This document shows positions 18,501-27,864 of a DNA stretch of 64,000 nucleotides, one piece after another (position 1 is the stretch's first letter; each line of letters opens with the position of its first letter). Made by a program: the position numbers and the translations under genes. The stretch lies in assembly GCF_004364345.1 (NCBI RefSeq), contig NZ_SOCA01000006.1, forward strand, positions 124,001 through 188,000, in the 5' to 3' direction. The notes beneath the pieces are model-generated. The model made no database searches and was not told where the DNA came from. It saw only the letters and a program-made list of their open reading frames with translations. The stretch is from Prosthecobacter fusiformis (lineage in GTDB: Bacteria > Verrucomicrobiota > Verrucomicrobiia > Verrucomicrobiales > Verrucomicrobiaceae).

Positions 18501-20625
18501 CTGGGACCAGTATTATGAAACGGCCGCTTTCTTTGCCCAAGTGGACCTGAAGACCGATCCGGCTAGCGATGGCAAGACCATCGGAGGTACTGCTGTGGAA
18601 GGCGCGAAGCCGCTTTATGAAATCATTGGCGACAAGACCGAGGGTGAAATGAATCACCTGCGCACCAATGCGCCCGTGGCTCCTAAAGTTCCTTTCGATA
18701 CAGAACTAGTCAGCAAAACCGCCACCAGCCGCCGTGAGCAGTTTGCCACCTGGATGACCAGCGCGGAAAATGATTACTTCGCCATGAGTTATGCCAACCG
18801 CATTTGGGGCTACCTCACGGGCACGGGAGTCATCGAGCCGCTGGATGACATTCGTGCGGGCAACCCACCGAGCAATCCTGAGCTGCTGCAATACCTGACG
18901 AATGAGTTTGTGCAGAGCGGTTTTAACGTCCGCCACTTGATGAAAATCATCACCCAGAGCCGCACGTATCAGCTCAGTCTGAGCACGAATAAGTGGAACG
19001 AGGATGACAAGGTGAACTACAGCCATGCCAAGGCCCGCCGCCTGCCCGCTGAGGTGCTGTTTGATTCCGTCTTCGCCGTTACTGGATCAATGCCGAACAT
19101 CCCCGGCGTGCCGAAAGGCACCCGCGCTGCTCAGCTCATCGACGGCCAGACGCAGCTGCCTGATGGTTTCCTAACCAATTTTGGCAAACCAGCCCGCGAG
19201 AGCGTGTGCGAGTGCGAGCGCAGCAACGAGGTCAATCTAGGCCCCGTGATGGCTCTGATGTCTGGCCCAACGGTGGGCGATGCGATCAGTGATCCGAACA
19301 ACGCCATCGCCAAGCTCACCAGCGAAGTTCAGGACGACGCGAAACTGGTGGAGGAGATTTTCATGCGCATCATCAACCGAAAACCCTCCGGCAAGGAGAT
19401 CAATGCGGCACTGGCCAGCATGGCTAGCATGGAAGGGGAGAATAAGAATCTCGAGGCCGAGCGCCAGGCGAAGGAGGCTGAGCAAAAACCGATCATCGAT
19501 AAAGCCGAGGCTGACCGTCTGGCCCAAATCGCCGCGACCCAGGCTGAACTTGAAGGTTATAAAGTGAAGATGGCTCCTGAATGGAAAAAGAAGGAGGAGG
19601 CTCGCCTCGCTGCCATCACTAAGGCGGAAGAAGCGGTAAAGAAAATCGCGGATGCTGCTCCGATGCAGCAACCGCGCTGGGAGCAGTATGTGGACCTGAC
19701 TACCGAATGGGTGCCCCTTGAGGTAGCCGTCGGCAAAGCCGCAGGTGTAGAGAAACTCGAGGTGCTGCCCGACGGATCCCTCTTCGCCACCCCTTTATCT
19801 GGTGGGCGCATGGCTGCGGGCAATTATCAAATCAGCGGCAAGACATCCCTGGAAAATATTACCGCCATCAAGCTGGAAGCCTTGCCGGATGATCGCCTGC
19901 CTAACAATGGACCTGGCCTGGCCAAGGACGGAAATTTTGTGCTTAGTGAGCTTGTGGTCAATGCCACGGCCCTGACTCGTGAAGGTGGTAAGAGGGTCAA
20001 AGGTGGCCTGCCTCAGGTGCTGAAAAATCCCAAGGCCGACTTTGAGCAGAGCGGCTATGGGGTGGCGGAAGCCCTGAAGAAAGGCAATCGTGACAAAGGC
20101 TGGGCTGTCTCCCCTGAGGGCGGATATCGGCATGAGGCGACCTTTGAATTCACCCAGCCAGTTAACTACAAAGGGGGGGCTCAGTTCATCATCCAGCTCA
20201 GCCAGCCCTATCGCAATGGCCTCTATAACCTGGGGCGTTTCCGCTTGTGGGTCACCAGCAGCCCGGTCGTCCGATTTGGGGCTGCGAAAGAAGTCGCCGA
20301 TGCTATCAAGACTCCGGCAGCGAAGCGTACGCCTGAGCAAAAAGCTGCTCTGGCCGCTCACTTCATGGCTCAGTTCAAGGACTACCAGACCAGTAAAAAG
20401 ACACTCGCCGCTGCTAAAAACCCTCTGCCGGTGGATGAGCAGCTCGTTGCCCTGGAAGCTAAGCATGTGGATGCTCAAAAGCCCATCGTGCTTGATCCCA
20501 AGCTCATCCAGCTCCGCCGTGACAGTGACCTGAGTGCCCAGCAACTGGGCAACAAGCGCCTCACCGCCGCCCAAGACCTCGCCTGGGCCCTCATCAATTC
20601 ACCGGCTTTCCTGTTTAATCATTGA
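15508..20625 (+). CDS. Exported WD40-cytochrome protein (PSCyt1, Ig-like, DUF1549, DUF1553)
   Basis: A 1705-aa exported protein of the planctomycete/verrucomicrobial cytochrome type. Order: signal peptide (1-20); PSCyt1 with haem-binding CTGCH near residue 49; WD40 propeller (about 150-480, repeated WSPDGK motifs); Big_2-like Ig domain (about 545-615); a second Cys motif CNMGTCH near 635; another Ig-like domain; DUF1549 (about 815-1010) carrying CNKCH near 987; DUF1553 (about 1060-1290); a coiled coil (1305-1380) and a beta-rich tail. These proteins are thought to act in the periplasm, often near polysaccharide degradation genes, but their chemistry is unproven. Most PSCyt1/DUF1549 proteins lack the WD40 propeller, which makes this one large. 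It is apparently monocistronic. Confidence 0.88.
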   Translation: MKTSLLSLTSLSFLALAVHAAPPKKEEGIDPNKPVSFYKHIRPILQANCTGCHQPAKAKGDYVMTDFAKLLAGGEEGGAIVPGKPEESNLLKVSSPDAEGKVEMPPKGDPLHETQLALIKRWITEGATDDTPASVMAQYDMDHPPVYVTAPAVTSLEYSPDGSMIAVAGYHEVLIHQADGSGIVARLVGLAERIQKLAWSPDGKKILVTGGSPAREGEIQIWDVAKKRLELSKSLTFDTLYGASWSPDGKFIAVGCGDNGLRAFEATTGKEVVFMGGHSDWVLDTAWSNDGKFIASCGRDMSVKLTEVETQRFVDNITSITPGALKGGVHVISRHPQRNEILIGGTDGMPAIYRMERITKRVIGDNANLIRKFPLMQGRIFGVDFAPDGKRIVAGASHEGTGQVNIYASDYDSTMPDEVKTIVETRSGTGKALDEWIVKDVKLIASVPVPTGGVFTVSFSPDGQTVAASGQDGRIRLIEAATGKIAKEFVSVPLAEDKALAASDVIADDSVRATATRDEKVETLVPGLTVASIEVQPTNVSIAKANEYAQLLVTAKMSDGSKADITRMAKITFNGGDAASVNERGLVRPSRNGNGEVKIAFMGKTAAVPVTVAGMDLALKPDYVRDVMPITSKLGCNMGTCHGAKDGKAGFKLSLRGYDPIYDVLAFTDELASRRANVASPDHSLMLLKASGSVPHEGGQLTVPGELYYETLKAWISQGAKLDLKTPRVTSIEVFPKNPVLERIGNRQQMRVVARYADGYVRDVTAEAFMESGNGDVIEADKTGLMTSLRRGEAAILARFEGSYAATTITVMGDRTGFTWSEPEKWSKIDELVAKKWQRMKIEPSGMCSDEEFLRRLHIDLTGLPPKPEEVRAFVADTRDTRTKRNEVIDKLIGNPDFVDHWSNKWADMLQVNSKFLGNEGVKILRDWIKQQVADNTPYDRMAYRIITATGSTKDNPAAAYYKTVRTPEELVENTTHLFLATRFNCNKCHDHPFEKWTWDQYYETAAFFAQVDLKTDPASDGKTIGGTAVEGAKPLYEIIGDKTEGEMNHLRTNAPVAPKVPFDTELVSKTATSRREQFATWMTSAENDYFAMSYANRIWGYLTGTGVIEPLDDIRAGNPPSNPELLQYLTNEFVQSGFNVRHLMKIITQSRTYQLSLSTNKWNEDDKVNYSHAKARRLPAEVLFDSVFAVTGSMPNIPGVPKGTRAAQLIDGQTQLPDGFLTNFGKPARESVCECERSNEVNLGPVMALMSGPTVGDAISDPNNAIAKLTSEVQDDAKLVEEIFMRIINRKPSGKEINAALASMASMEGENKNLEAERQAKEAEQKPIIDKAEADRLAQIAATQAELEGYKVKMAPEWKKKEEARLAAITKAEEAVKKIADAAPMQQPRWEQYVDLTTEWVPLEVAVGKAAGVEKLEVLPDGSLFATPLSGGRMAAGNYQISGKTSLENITAIKLEALPDDRLPNNGPGLAKDGNFVLSELVVNATALTREGGKRVKGGLPQVLKNPKADFEQSGYGVAEALKKGNRDKGWAVSPEGGYRHEATFEFTQPVNYKGGAQFIIQLSQPYRNGLYNLGRFRLWVTSSPVVRFGAAKEVADAIKTPAAKRTPEQKAALAAHFMAQFKDYQTSKKTLAAAKNPLPVDEQLVALEAKHVDAQKPIVLDPKLIQLRRDSDLSAQQLGNKRLTAAQDLAWALINSPAFLFNH

Positions 20626-20671
20626 TGAGGCAGTCCGGCTGGCCGCTTCAGCATAGTGCTTTTTAATTGTG

Positions 20672-20703
20672 CAGCGTTTCCTGGATCATCCCAGGGAACG
20701 CTG
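20672..20703. terminator. Hairpin between convergent genes
   Basis: A 13-bp stem (CAGCGTTTCCTGG with CCAGGGAACGCTG, one G-T wobble) and a 6-nt loop lie in the 90-bp gap between the converging cytochrome gene and parE. Position argues for a bidirectional terminator, although no strong T-tract follows on either strand. Confidence 0.6.
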
Positions 20704-20715
20704 TAATGAGTGAGT

Positions 20716-22602
20716 TCACGCTGCCTCTGGCAGTGCGCCATCTTCGCCTTTGAAGTCCAGCTCCTTCTCCACGCGGAGGTTGTCCACGATGTAGTGCTGG
20801 CGGTCAGGGGTGTTTTTGCCCATGTAAAAGGTGAGGAGTTCCTTGATGCTTTTGTGCTCGGGCATCATGACGGGCTCCAGGCGGATCTTGGGACCGATGA
20901 AGTGCTTAAACTCATCCGGGGAGATTTCGCCAAGTCCTTTGAACCGGGTGATCTCGGCACTTTTGCCGCATTTGTGGATGGCACGCTGGCGCTCCGTATC
21001 ACTGTAACAGTAAAACGTTTCCTTCTTGTTGCGCACGCGGAAGAGCGGCGTCTGGAGAATGAAGAGGTGGCCGGCGCGGACGATCTCTGGGAAGAATTGC
21101 AGGAAAAAGGTGATCATCAGCAGGCGGATGTGCATGCCGTCCACATCGGCATCGGTGGCCAGGATGATTTTGTTGTAACGCAGGTCCTCGATGTTTTCGT
21201 CGATCTGGAGGGCATTCGCCAGGAGGTAAAATTCCTCGTTCTCATAGACGATCTTGCGGCTGAGGCCGAAACAGTTCAGCGGCTTCCCGCGCAGGGAAAA
21301 GACACCCTGGGTATTCACATCGCGGCTTTTGGTGATGGAGCCGGAGGCGCTGTCACCTTCGGTGATGAAGAGGGTGCTTTCTTCCCGCTGCTTGTCCTTG
21401 GTATCGAAGTGGATGCGGCAGTCGCGCAGCTTTTTGTTATGCACCTTGGCCTTGCGGGCGGATTCACGGGCCGCTTTCTGGATGCCGGAGATTTCTTTGC
21501 GCTCCTTCTCATTGGAGAGGATCTTTTCCTGCAGGGCCTTGGCGATGTCGGCTTTTTTATGCAGGAAATTGTCCAGTTCCTTCACCACTGTGTTGATGAT
21601 GTGGCTGCGCAGGTTGCGGCCATTGGGTTCCATGTGAGTGGAGCCGAGTTTGGTCTTGGTCTGGCTTTCGAAGATGGGCTCCTGCACTTTCACGGAAACC
21701 GCAGCGATGATGCCGGTGCGGACATCGCCTGGTTCGAATTGTTTTTTATAAAACTCCCGGCATTCCTGGACGATGGCCTCGCGGAAGGCGGCCATGTGAG
21801 TTCCCCCCTGGGTGGTGTGCTGGCCGTTGACGAAGGTATAAAATTCCTCCCCATATCCGCTGCCGTGGGTGAAGGCCACTTCGACATCCGTGCCATCCAG
21901 GTGGATGACGGGATATTGAGGCTCTTCCGTGAGCTTGGCGGCGATGAGGTCGCGCAGGCCCTCCTTGGATTTGAAGGATTCTCCGTTGAGCTTGAGGGTC
22001 AGCCCGGGGTTCAGCCAAGAGTAAAAGCGCAGCATTTCCCGCACGTAATCCAGCTTGAAATGGACGTGGGGGGTGAAGTTTTCAGTATCGGGCCGGAACG
22101 AGATGCGCGTTCCGTCCACTTCCTCCGTGGGCTGGGGCGTCTTCATGTCCTTGCGGACGATGCCCTGGCTGAATTCCATGGCGCGTGTCTGGCCCGCACG
22201 AAAAGCCTGGATTTTAAACTGGATGCTGAGCGCATTCACCGCCTTGATCCCCACTCCGTTGAGACCGACTGAGCGCTTGAAAACCTCACTGTCATACTTG
22301 GCACCCGTGTTGATTTGGGCACAGCATTCCATGAGCTTACCCAGGGGAATGCCACGGCCATAGTCGCGGATGGTCGCCTGGTGGTCTTCGGTGATTTCCA
22401 CCTCGATGAGCTTTCCGTAGCCCATCACGTGCTCATCAATGCAGTTATCAATCACCTCCTTGAGCAACACATAGATGCCGTCCTCCGGCTGGGAGCCATC
22501 TCCCAGCTTGCCAATGTACATGCCAGGGCGCAGGCGGATGTGCTCGCGCCAGTCGAGTGACTTGATGCTGTCTTCCGTATAATTATGGGCAGGGGTGGAC
22601 AT
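20716..22602 (-). CDS. parE: DNA topoisomerase IV subunit B (ParE-type)
   Basis: The 628-aa type IIA topoisomerase B subunit provides the ATPase and TOPRIM parts of topoisomerase IV. N-terminal GHKL motifs are clear: [27 protein letters not shown] and [15 protein letters not shown]. The TOPRIM region has TEGDSASG and the metal motif [12 protein letters not shown]. The opening [16 protein letters not shown] and the length match the Bacteroidetes/Verrucomicrobia ParE subgroup rather than the longer GyrB. No parC lies in the window. The gene is transcribed alone, convergent with the cytochrome gene. Confidence 0.9.
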   Translation of the reverse strand: MSTPAHNYTEDSIKSLDWREHIRLRPGMYIGKLGDGSQPEDGIYVLLKEVIDNCIDEHVMGYGKLIEVEITEDHQATIRDYGRGIPLGKLMECCAQINTGAKYDSEVFKRSVGLNGVGIKAVNALSIQFKIQAFRAGQTRAMEFSQGIVRKDMKTPQPTEEVDGTRISFRPDTENFTPHVHFKLDYVREMLRFYSWLNPGLTLKLNGESFKSKEGLRDLIAAKLTEEPQYPVIHLDGTDVEVAFTHGSGYGEEFYTFVNGQHTTQGGTHMAAFREAIVQECREFYKKQFEPGDVRTGIIAAVSVKVQEPIFESQTKTKLGSTHMEPNGRNLRSHIINTVVKELDNFLHKKADIAKALQEKILSNEKERKEISGIQKAARESARKAKVHNKKLRDCRIHFDTKDKQREESTLFITEGDSASGSITKSRDVNTQGVFSLRGKPLNCFGLSRKIVYENEEFYLLANALQIDENIEDLRYNKIILATDADVDGMHIRLLMITFFLQFFPEIVRAGHLFILQTPLFRVRNKKETFYCYSDTERQRAIHKCGKSAEITRFKGLGEISPDEFKHFIGPKIRLEPVMMPEHKSIKELLTFYMGKNTPDRQHYIVDNLRVEKELDFKGEDGALPEAA

Positions 22603-22779
22603 GGGAAAGGGAAGGGGGCTAAAAGGGTGAACCGAAATGGCTCACTCTCTTGGTAAGGCGAAATGGGGATGCGTCAAGACATGGCGCAGCAGGCGGAGGA
22701 GTGCAGGAGGAGAAGCGAGCTAGTTTTTTCGACGGCTTAGAGCCAAAATAGCCTCTTCGTGCAGGATGCGGCTCCTCTA

Positions 22780-22866
22780 GGCGTCACGGATATTCAAAAA
22801 AAGTTTAATTCCTGCTGGATTTTATTGATATTTTATATAAATTTACATAACTGTTAAAAATATCAT
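22780..22866 (+). promoter_or_regulatory. AT-rich leader upstream of the kinase operon
   Basis: A strongly AT-rich tract (about 22793-22866) includes TTGATATTTTATATAAA and runs up to the ATG at 22867, standing out from the GC-rich surroundings. It probably holds the promoter of the two-gene operon that follows. Exact -35/-10 boxes cannot be fixed by eye. Confidence 0.4.
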
Positions 22867-23640
22867 ATGCCGTTTTCCTTCTCTTTCATTGACCAGCTTA
22901 GCTCGGGCGACCCGCTCCCCGATCCTGCTGCGATGATTTATGGAGCGACAGGGCCTGTGCCGGACCCATCGCCCTGGATTGTGCATGAGGAACCCGTTCA
23001 GCAGATCCATCGGGAGCCGATTGAGCTTCCCATGCCATGCTCCGGCGGGCTTGCAGCCCTGGCCGTGGAGCAGAGTGTCTCAGCACCTCTGGCACCCCCA
23101 TCAAGAAAGCTGGCCAGCTACATGGCCCCCGGGCCTGCCATCGCCGCCAGCCTAGCATTGGCGGCACAGTCCCCCACTGGGGTATCCATTCAGGGGGAAA
23201 CACCGCAGCAGGCACCTTCGGTAGCCAGTCATTTTAATGCGGTGCAGAGCCTGCAAAGCCGGGATCTGGCGCAATTGCGCTTAGACCTGGAACGGGAGAT
23301 TGAACAAGTCCGTCAGGATCTCTTCGGTGCGGCCATGGGCGTCAGCGCTTTGAAGGATCGTCTGGATGATCTGGAGTCCACCGTTGTCAGTCGTCCACCG
23401 GTAGCAACGTCCGCCTTTTCCACGGCTGAGGTGGAATTGCTCGTGCGTGGCTGGCTGGATGACCACCTTCCTCCCTATGTGGAGCAGGCCGTCAAAAACA
23501 CGCTGGACCAGGCTGTCCAGCAAACTGTCTCCGCTCTCAGCAGCAGCGAGTTTTTCCGCATGCCGGTTCATACCCCCGGCCTCACCCCTGAAACCATTCT
23601 TTCCCAGGCCCCGCAGATTCTCTCCTCCACCCTCTCATGA
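22867..23640 (+). CDS. Unknown coiled-coil protein coupled to hybrid kinase
   Basis: 257-aa protein of unrecognised family. The first 120 residues are Pro/Ala-rich and probably disordered. A coiled coil follows (about 125-180, DLAQLRLDLEREIEQVRQDL...LKDRLDDLE), then a helical C-terminus with an amphipathic helix (VELLVRGWLDDHLPPYVEQA). There is no signal peptide. The stop overlaps the ATG of the hybrid histidine kinase (ATGA), so it is likely translated with it and may be a scaffold or regulatory partner. The C-terminal segment vaguely recalls DUF2497-type proteins. No function is assigned. Confidence 0.65.
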   Translation: MPFSFSFIDQLSSGDPLPDPAAMIYGATGPVPDPSPWIVHEEPVQQIHREPIELPMPCSGGLAALAVEQSVSAPLAPPSRKLASYMAPGPAIAASLALAAQSPTGVSIQGETPQQAPSVASHFNAVQSLQSRDLAQLRLDLEREIEQVRQDLFGAAMGVSALKDRLDDLESTVVSRPPVATSAFSTAEVELLVRGWLDDHLPPYVEQAVKNTLDQAVQQTVSALSSSEFFRMPVHTPGLTPETILSQAPQILSSTLS

Positions 23641-25619
23641 ACTCGCTCCGACTTCGATTCCTGCTCCCGCTTATCCTGTTCGGCTTTCTGCCTGCCATTG
23701 GTGCTGCCCGTCTGATGGGGCATTCACTGGAGTGGTTTTTCGGTCTAGAGGGAATTCTGCTCGGTGGTGGCGTCTTTTTGACCGGTTACCTGCTCAGCGG
23801 GTGGGTGTTAAAACCAGTGGTCGCGGTGATGAATGCCACCGCATCCGTTCTCCGGGGGGTGCCTCCGGCCAAAGAGATCGCCCAATGGCTGCCGACGGAT
23901 TTTTGGAAACTGCGCTGCGATATCAACATGCTCTTTGCCAAGCATCGCCAGTCACTGAATGCGGCAGAAACACATGCCTGCCAGACGGCCCAGCGCCTGA
24001 TGAATGCGGAGCGTCTCCTGCGTGAGGCCTTCACGGCTCTTCAGGGAATCTTTGCCGCCAGTGATGAAGGTGTGGCCGTGGTGGATTCCCATGGCATGAT
24101 CATCGCCTCAAATGCGAAGCTAGACGAATTTCTGGGCAAGCCTCTGGAAGAACTCGGTGGCCGGGATGTGACGACGCTCATGAAGGCCGTGGCCTCACGC
24201 TTTGCGGAGCCTGAAAAAATGGCTCTCTGGCTGGAGCAAAGCACTCAGAATCCTCAGTTTCAGGACCTCATCGAGGCGGATCTGGCCACTCGGGACGCAG
24301 GTGCCTACAGTGTGCGCACGGCACCCATGCAAACGGATACTGGGGAAGTCATCGGAAGGTTGTGGATGGTGCGTGATTGCAGCCAGATGCGTGGTCTCCA
24401 GCGCCAGCTCCGTGAATCGCAGAAGCTCGGCACCCTGGGCCAGCTCGCGGGTGGCATTGCACACGATTTCAACAACATGCTGACCGCTATTCGCGGAAAC
24501 CTGACCCTGGCTGAGCTGCAACCCGCCTCCAATCAAGGTGAGGTGCGTGAAAAACTGCAATGCGCTAACCAAGCCACCCAGCGTGCCGCTGATCTGGTGA
24601 AGAGCCTGCTGGGTTATTCACGCCGGAGCAGTGGCCAGAGTCTGCGCAAGGTGACCAATGTGAAAAGGCTGCTGGCAGAAGTGCAGACCTTGCTGAAGCA
24701 CAGTGTGGACCCGCGTGTGGAGATTCGCATTCGTGCCGGCATGGATGCATCCTTTGTCGTGTCAGATGCCACGCAGCTTGAGCAGGTGATCTTGAACCTA
24801 TGCCTGAACGCCCGCGATGCGCTGCCGGAAGACAAAGGCATCATCGAGATCGGCATCGAAAACGTCACCCATCGCAGTCCGACGGGAGACAAGGGACCGG
24901 CCGAGTTTGCGATGATCGTGGTGCGCGACAATGGACATGGCATTCCAGAAGACGCCCGAGGACGTGTTTTTGAGCCCTTCTTTACCACCAAGACCAATGG
25001 CAAGGGCACCGGCCTGGGCCTGAGCATGGCGCAGGACATTGTGCGTGAGCATGGCGGCTGGATCGAATTTGACAGTGTGGAAGGTCAGGGTTCGGAGTTT
25101 CGCATCTATCTCCCACGCACGGAAGATCCTGAAAATGTGGAAGAAGATCCGACCTTCGAGCCACAATCGAGCATGGGCTCGCCTGCCGGAATGCGTGGTA
25201 ACATCCTCGTCGTGGATGATGAGGCCCCGGTGCGCTCCATCGCTGTGAACATGCTCTCCTTCCTGGGCTACCGTGTGATGGAGGCTAGCGATGGCCAGCA
25301 GGCTCTGGATATCCTGCTTAACAGCAATGAGCGCGTGGATGTGGTGCTCCTGGATATTTACATGCCGAAACTCAGCGGTCGTGACACCTTCAAGCAATTG
25401 CGTGCTGCGGGCAATGACGTGCCAGTGGTGGTATGCAGCGGCTTTGTGATTGATCCGGATGAGTTCGTCATCCTCGGCGAAGGCCGTAACCCACCTGTTG
25501 ACATCATGCTGAAACCCTACTCCCTGGACGGCCTGAGCAAGTCCATGGCCAAGGCCATCAAGACCGCGCAACCTCCCGAACAGTTTGCGCGTGAGATGCA
25601 GCCGGTGATGTCGGCGTAA
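23637..25619 (+). CDS. Hybrid histidine kinase with C-terminal receiver
   Basis: 660-aa membrane-bound sensor. Two N-terminal membrane segments (about 7-60) are followed by a linker, a PAS-like domain (about 135-250), a histidine kinase core with H276 in GGIAHDFNNMLTA, an ATPase domain (NLCLNARDAL, DNGHGIP, GTGLGLSMAQDI) and a receiver domain with phospho-acceptor D573 in VVLLDIYMPKLSG. The layout suits a phosphorelay kinase. The output partner is not encoded here, so phosphotransfer to an unlinked protein is likely. It is coupled to the preceding coiled-coil gene and ends before a strong terminator. Confidence 0.92.
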   Translation: MNSLRLRFLLPLILFGFLPAIGAARLMGHSLEWFFGLEGILLGGGVFLTGYLLSGWVLKPVVAVMNATASVLRGVPPAKEIAQWLPTDFWKLRCDINMLFAKHRQSLNAAETHACQTAQRLMNAERLLREAFTALQGIFAASDEGVAVVDSHGMIIASNAKLDEFLGKPLEELGGRDVTTLMKAVASRFAEPEKMALWLEQSTQNPQFQDLIEADLATRDAGAYSVRTAPMQTDTGEVIGRLWMVRDCSQMRGLQRQLRESQKLGTLGQLAGGIAHDFNNMLTAIRGNLTLAELQPASNQGEVREKLQCANQATQRAADLVKSLLGYSRRSSGQSLRKVTNVKRLLAEVQTLLKHSVDPRVEIRIRAGMDASFVVSDATQLEQVILNLCLNARDALPEDKGIIEIGIENVTHRSPTGDKGPAEFAMIVVRDNGHGIPEDARGRVFEPFFTTKTNGKGTGLGLSMAQDIVREHGGWIEFDSVEGQGSEFRIYLPRTEDPENVEEDPTFEPQSSMGSPAGMRGNILVVDDEAPVRSIAVNMLSFLGYRVMEASDGQQALDILLNSNERVDVVLLDIYMPKLSGRDTFKQLRAAGNDVPVVVCSGFVIDPDEFVILGEGRNPPVDIMLKPYSLDGLSKSMAKAIKTAQPPEQFAREMQPVMSA

Positions 25620-25635
25620 TCATTGATTCAACAAA

Positions 25636-25668
25636 AAAGGCGCAAAGGGAGTTTCCCTTTGCGCCTTT
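25636..25668. terminator. Bidirectional intrinsic terminator
   Basis: A perfect 15-bp stem (AAAGGCGCAAAGGGA / TCCCTTTGCGCCTTT) with a 3-nt loop is followed by a T-rich run on the plus strand and an A-rich run before it (a T-tract on the minus strand). It lies between the converging kinase and TonB-receptor genes and can end both transcripts. Confidence 0.93.
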
Positions 25669-25681
25669 CTTTTTGAGTGTT

Positions 25682-27745
25682 TTAGAAGCGATAAGTCACG
25701 CGGAAACGGAACATCCGTGGTTCCACCGGATGGAAGTGGGTGTCATTAACGGCGACGAGCTCGTTCTGGAGCTGGCTTTCATAATAATACTCAATGTCAT
25801 TGTCGGAACGGTTGAGCAGATTCAGGCAATCCACGGCGGCCTCCCAGTTCTTCCTGCGGTATCCCACCGTGCCATTGACCATGATGCTTTCGCGTCCTTC
25901 GACCTGTCCGGTTTCCTCCAGTGGCCTGCCCGTGAAGGCGCGCACACGCATGCCGGCGAACCAGCCGTCCGCATTGCCCTGTGCACCCAGGTTGATGCCG
26001 CCGCTGAACATCACCGGCACACTGTTCGGGATGCGGTCGGCATTGCCACTGTCCTTCAGGCGTGCATAGGTCAGTGCCAGTTCGGCATCCGCGCTGAACC
26101 AGTTGTTAGGCCGCCAGTAGGTGGCCAGTTCTACCCCATAGCGCTCAGAGCCGGGGCCGGGTTCATTCGTACCTGCATCGCCGACGTAGAGCAGCTCGCT
26201 GTCACTTTGCAGCCAGAAGAGCGCCACAGTGGTCGTCAGATCGGGGATCGCCTGCGTGCGCAGGCCGATTTCAGCCCCCATCGTGCGCACCAGTGCATCC
26301 GCAGGATTGGAGCGTGCAGTGACACCGCGTGCGTCATTGCTGTGGAAGCCAGTACCGAAGTTCAGATAAAGCTCCGTCTCATGCCATGGGCCAAAGACCG
26401 CGCTGAATTTCGGACTGACGATGCCTGCCCACTCCGCGTCTTCTCCGGCAACCGTGCTCTGGAGGGACTCGAAGTAATACAGGTCACCCCGCAGACCCAG
26501 GACGGTGCGGAACCACGGGGTCCATCGGTTGACCATTTCTCCATAGATGCCCGCACTCCCTTCCCAGATGTCGTCCTGGCGGGTGGTGGCCAGCCGCTTG
26601 CGCTCACTGGTATCATAAAGTCCGATGTCACTGATCAAGTCATGCCGTGTTTGGAAACCCACAGTTAGATCGGACTCAATGCCGAAAATATCCCGGTCTT
26701 CCCAGGTGCGGGAAAGCTGGCCACCGAAAACCCAGCGTTGCTCTGATTGTTCGAACTGGTCCCCTTGGGGTCCCTTGGTGAAGTAAGTGAAATTGGAAAA
26801 CAGATCCAGCGAGTAGTAGATGCCATAGATGTTGGCACGCGTGACGACGTCATCATCCCGGTGTTCAAGGGCCACATTCAGGCTGTAGCGCTGGCTTTCT
26901 CCTCCTGCCGTAGGATCGAGAGTGGAAAACCGGTCCAAAGTCCCGTTGTTCACTGCACGCAGAGGGATCTGGTCGGTGCTGGTCCAGGTGCCGCGATAAC
27001 CCATGAAGGTGATGGAAAATTTGTTATCCTCATCCCCCCTGAAGTAACGCAGGAGGCCGTTCCAGCGGTTGAACTCCTCCGCCTGCGCCCAGGGGCCATC
27101 GTAATAATTTTGTTCTAAACCATACGTTAGGCCTTGCTGGATGCCTTCGTTCTCACCTGCTTGGATGGGCATCGTGCCCGCGATGAGCGCACGATAATAA
27201 TTGTGTTCGCCAAACTCCAGGCGCACCATGTTTTGCGGCATCATGTCCCAGAGTAGAAAATTCGCGCTGCCCGCCGTGGAGAGGTCGCCATCGGCCGCCG
27301 TATAGGTGCCCTTGGCATAATCAATGGCCTGCACCAACTCCGGGATGAGCGGGTTCAGATCCGTATATCCCTGGCCATGGGCGTGGGTGCGCATATTCAG
27401 CGGCATGCCATCCAGGCTGATGGAAAAATCCGTGCCGTGGTCCAGGTTGAAGCCGCGCAGGAAATACTGGTTGGCCTTACCACCCCCTGCATGCTGGGTG
27501 ATGATGACGCCGGGGATGGTTTCCAGGATTTCCCCCCGGCGCATGAGCGGGCGAGAGAGGAAGTCCTCCTGGGTGGCACGTCCTTTAGACGCGCCATCGG
27601 TAGTGCCTAGCAGATTGCTGGCTTTGCCTTCTACCACCACTTCCGGCAGGGTAGGGATATCAGTGGGAGACGCCTCCTGGGCGGCGATGCTGCCTGCCAG
27701 GGCAAGCGCCAGCAGACTGGATGAAATAAAACGGGAGAGATGCAT
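25682..27745 (-). CDS. TonB-dependent outer-membrane receptor
   Basis: 687-aa receptor from the ATG at 27745, chosen because it opens directly with a signal peptide (MHLSRFISSSLLALALAGS, cleavage after AAQ). An upstream in-frame ATG at 27793 adds only non-signal residues. A TonB-box-like segment (TLPEVVVEG) is followed by a plug domain (RRGEILETIPGVIITQ, FLRGFNLDHGTDF, VDYAKG-like strand) and a 22-stranded barrel region ending in Phe (RFRVTYRF). The substrate is unknown. The HAHGQGYTD segment is typical of a subgroup sometimes linked to metals. A small membrane-protein gene lies directly upstream. Confidence 0.9.
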   Translation of the reverse strand: MHLSRFISSSLLALALAGSIAAQEASPTDIPTLPEVVVEGKASNLLGTTDGASKGRATQEDFLSRPLMRRGEILETIPGVIITQHAGGGKANQYFLRGFNLDHGTDFSISLDGMPLNMRTHAHGQGYTDLNPLIPELVQAIDYAKGTYTAADGDLSTAGSANFLLWDMMPQNMVRLEFGEHNYYRALIAGTMPIQAGENEGIQQGLTYGLEQNYYDGPWAQAEEFNRWNGLLRYFRGDEDNKFSITFMGYRGTWTSTDQIPLRAVNNGTLDRFSTLDPTAGGESQRYSLNVALEHRDDDVVTRANIYGIYYSLDLFSNFTYFTKGPQGDQFEQSEQRWVFGGQLSRTWEDRDIFGIESDLTVGFQTRHDLISDIGLYDTSERKRLATTRQDDIWEGSAGIYGEMVNRWTPWFRTVLGLRGDLYYFESLQSTVAGEDAEWAGIVSPKFSAVFGPWHETELYLNFGTGFHSNDARGVTARSNPADALVRTMGAEIGLRTQAIPDLTTTVALFWLQSDSELLYVGDAGTNEPGPGSERYGVELATYWRPNNWFSADAELALTYARLKDSGNADRIPNSVPVMFSGGINLGAQGNADGWFAGMRVRAFTGRPLEETGQVEGRESIMVNGTVGYRRKNWEAAVDCLNLLNRSDNDIEYYYESQLQNELVAVNDTHFHPVEPRMFRFRVTYRF

Positions 27746-27864
27746 AAAATGAAAAAGGGTAATGGGAGCAGAGCGGTGGACACACCGGTGCATGAGCGGA
27801 ATGCAGGCCTGTATGTCAGGCCACGGGAGATGAGGAAAGGCACTTCAGGCCCTTCGGACGGTGA

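Noticed and set aside
17860-18657. 265-codon minus-strand frame
   Set aside because: Antisense to the DUF1549 region of the cytochrome gene; no recognisable features.
20710-22272. 520-codon plus-strand open frame
   Set aside because: It is antisense to parE, whose GHKL and TOPRIM motifs are unmistakable; the plus frame shows no domain and is an artefact of high GC.
25673-26668. 331-codon plus-strand frame
   Set aside because: Antisense to the TonB receptor and starts within the terminator region; no domain visible.
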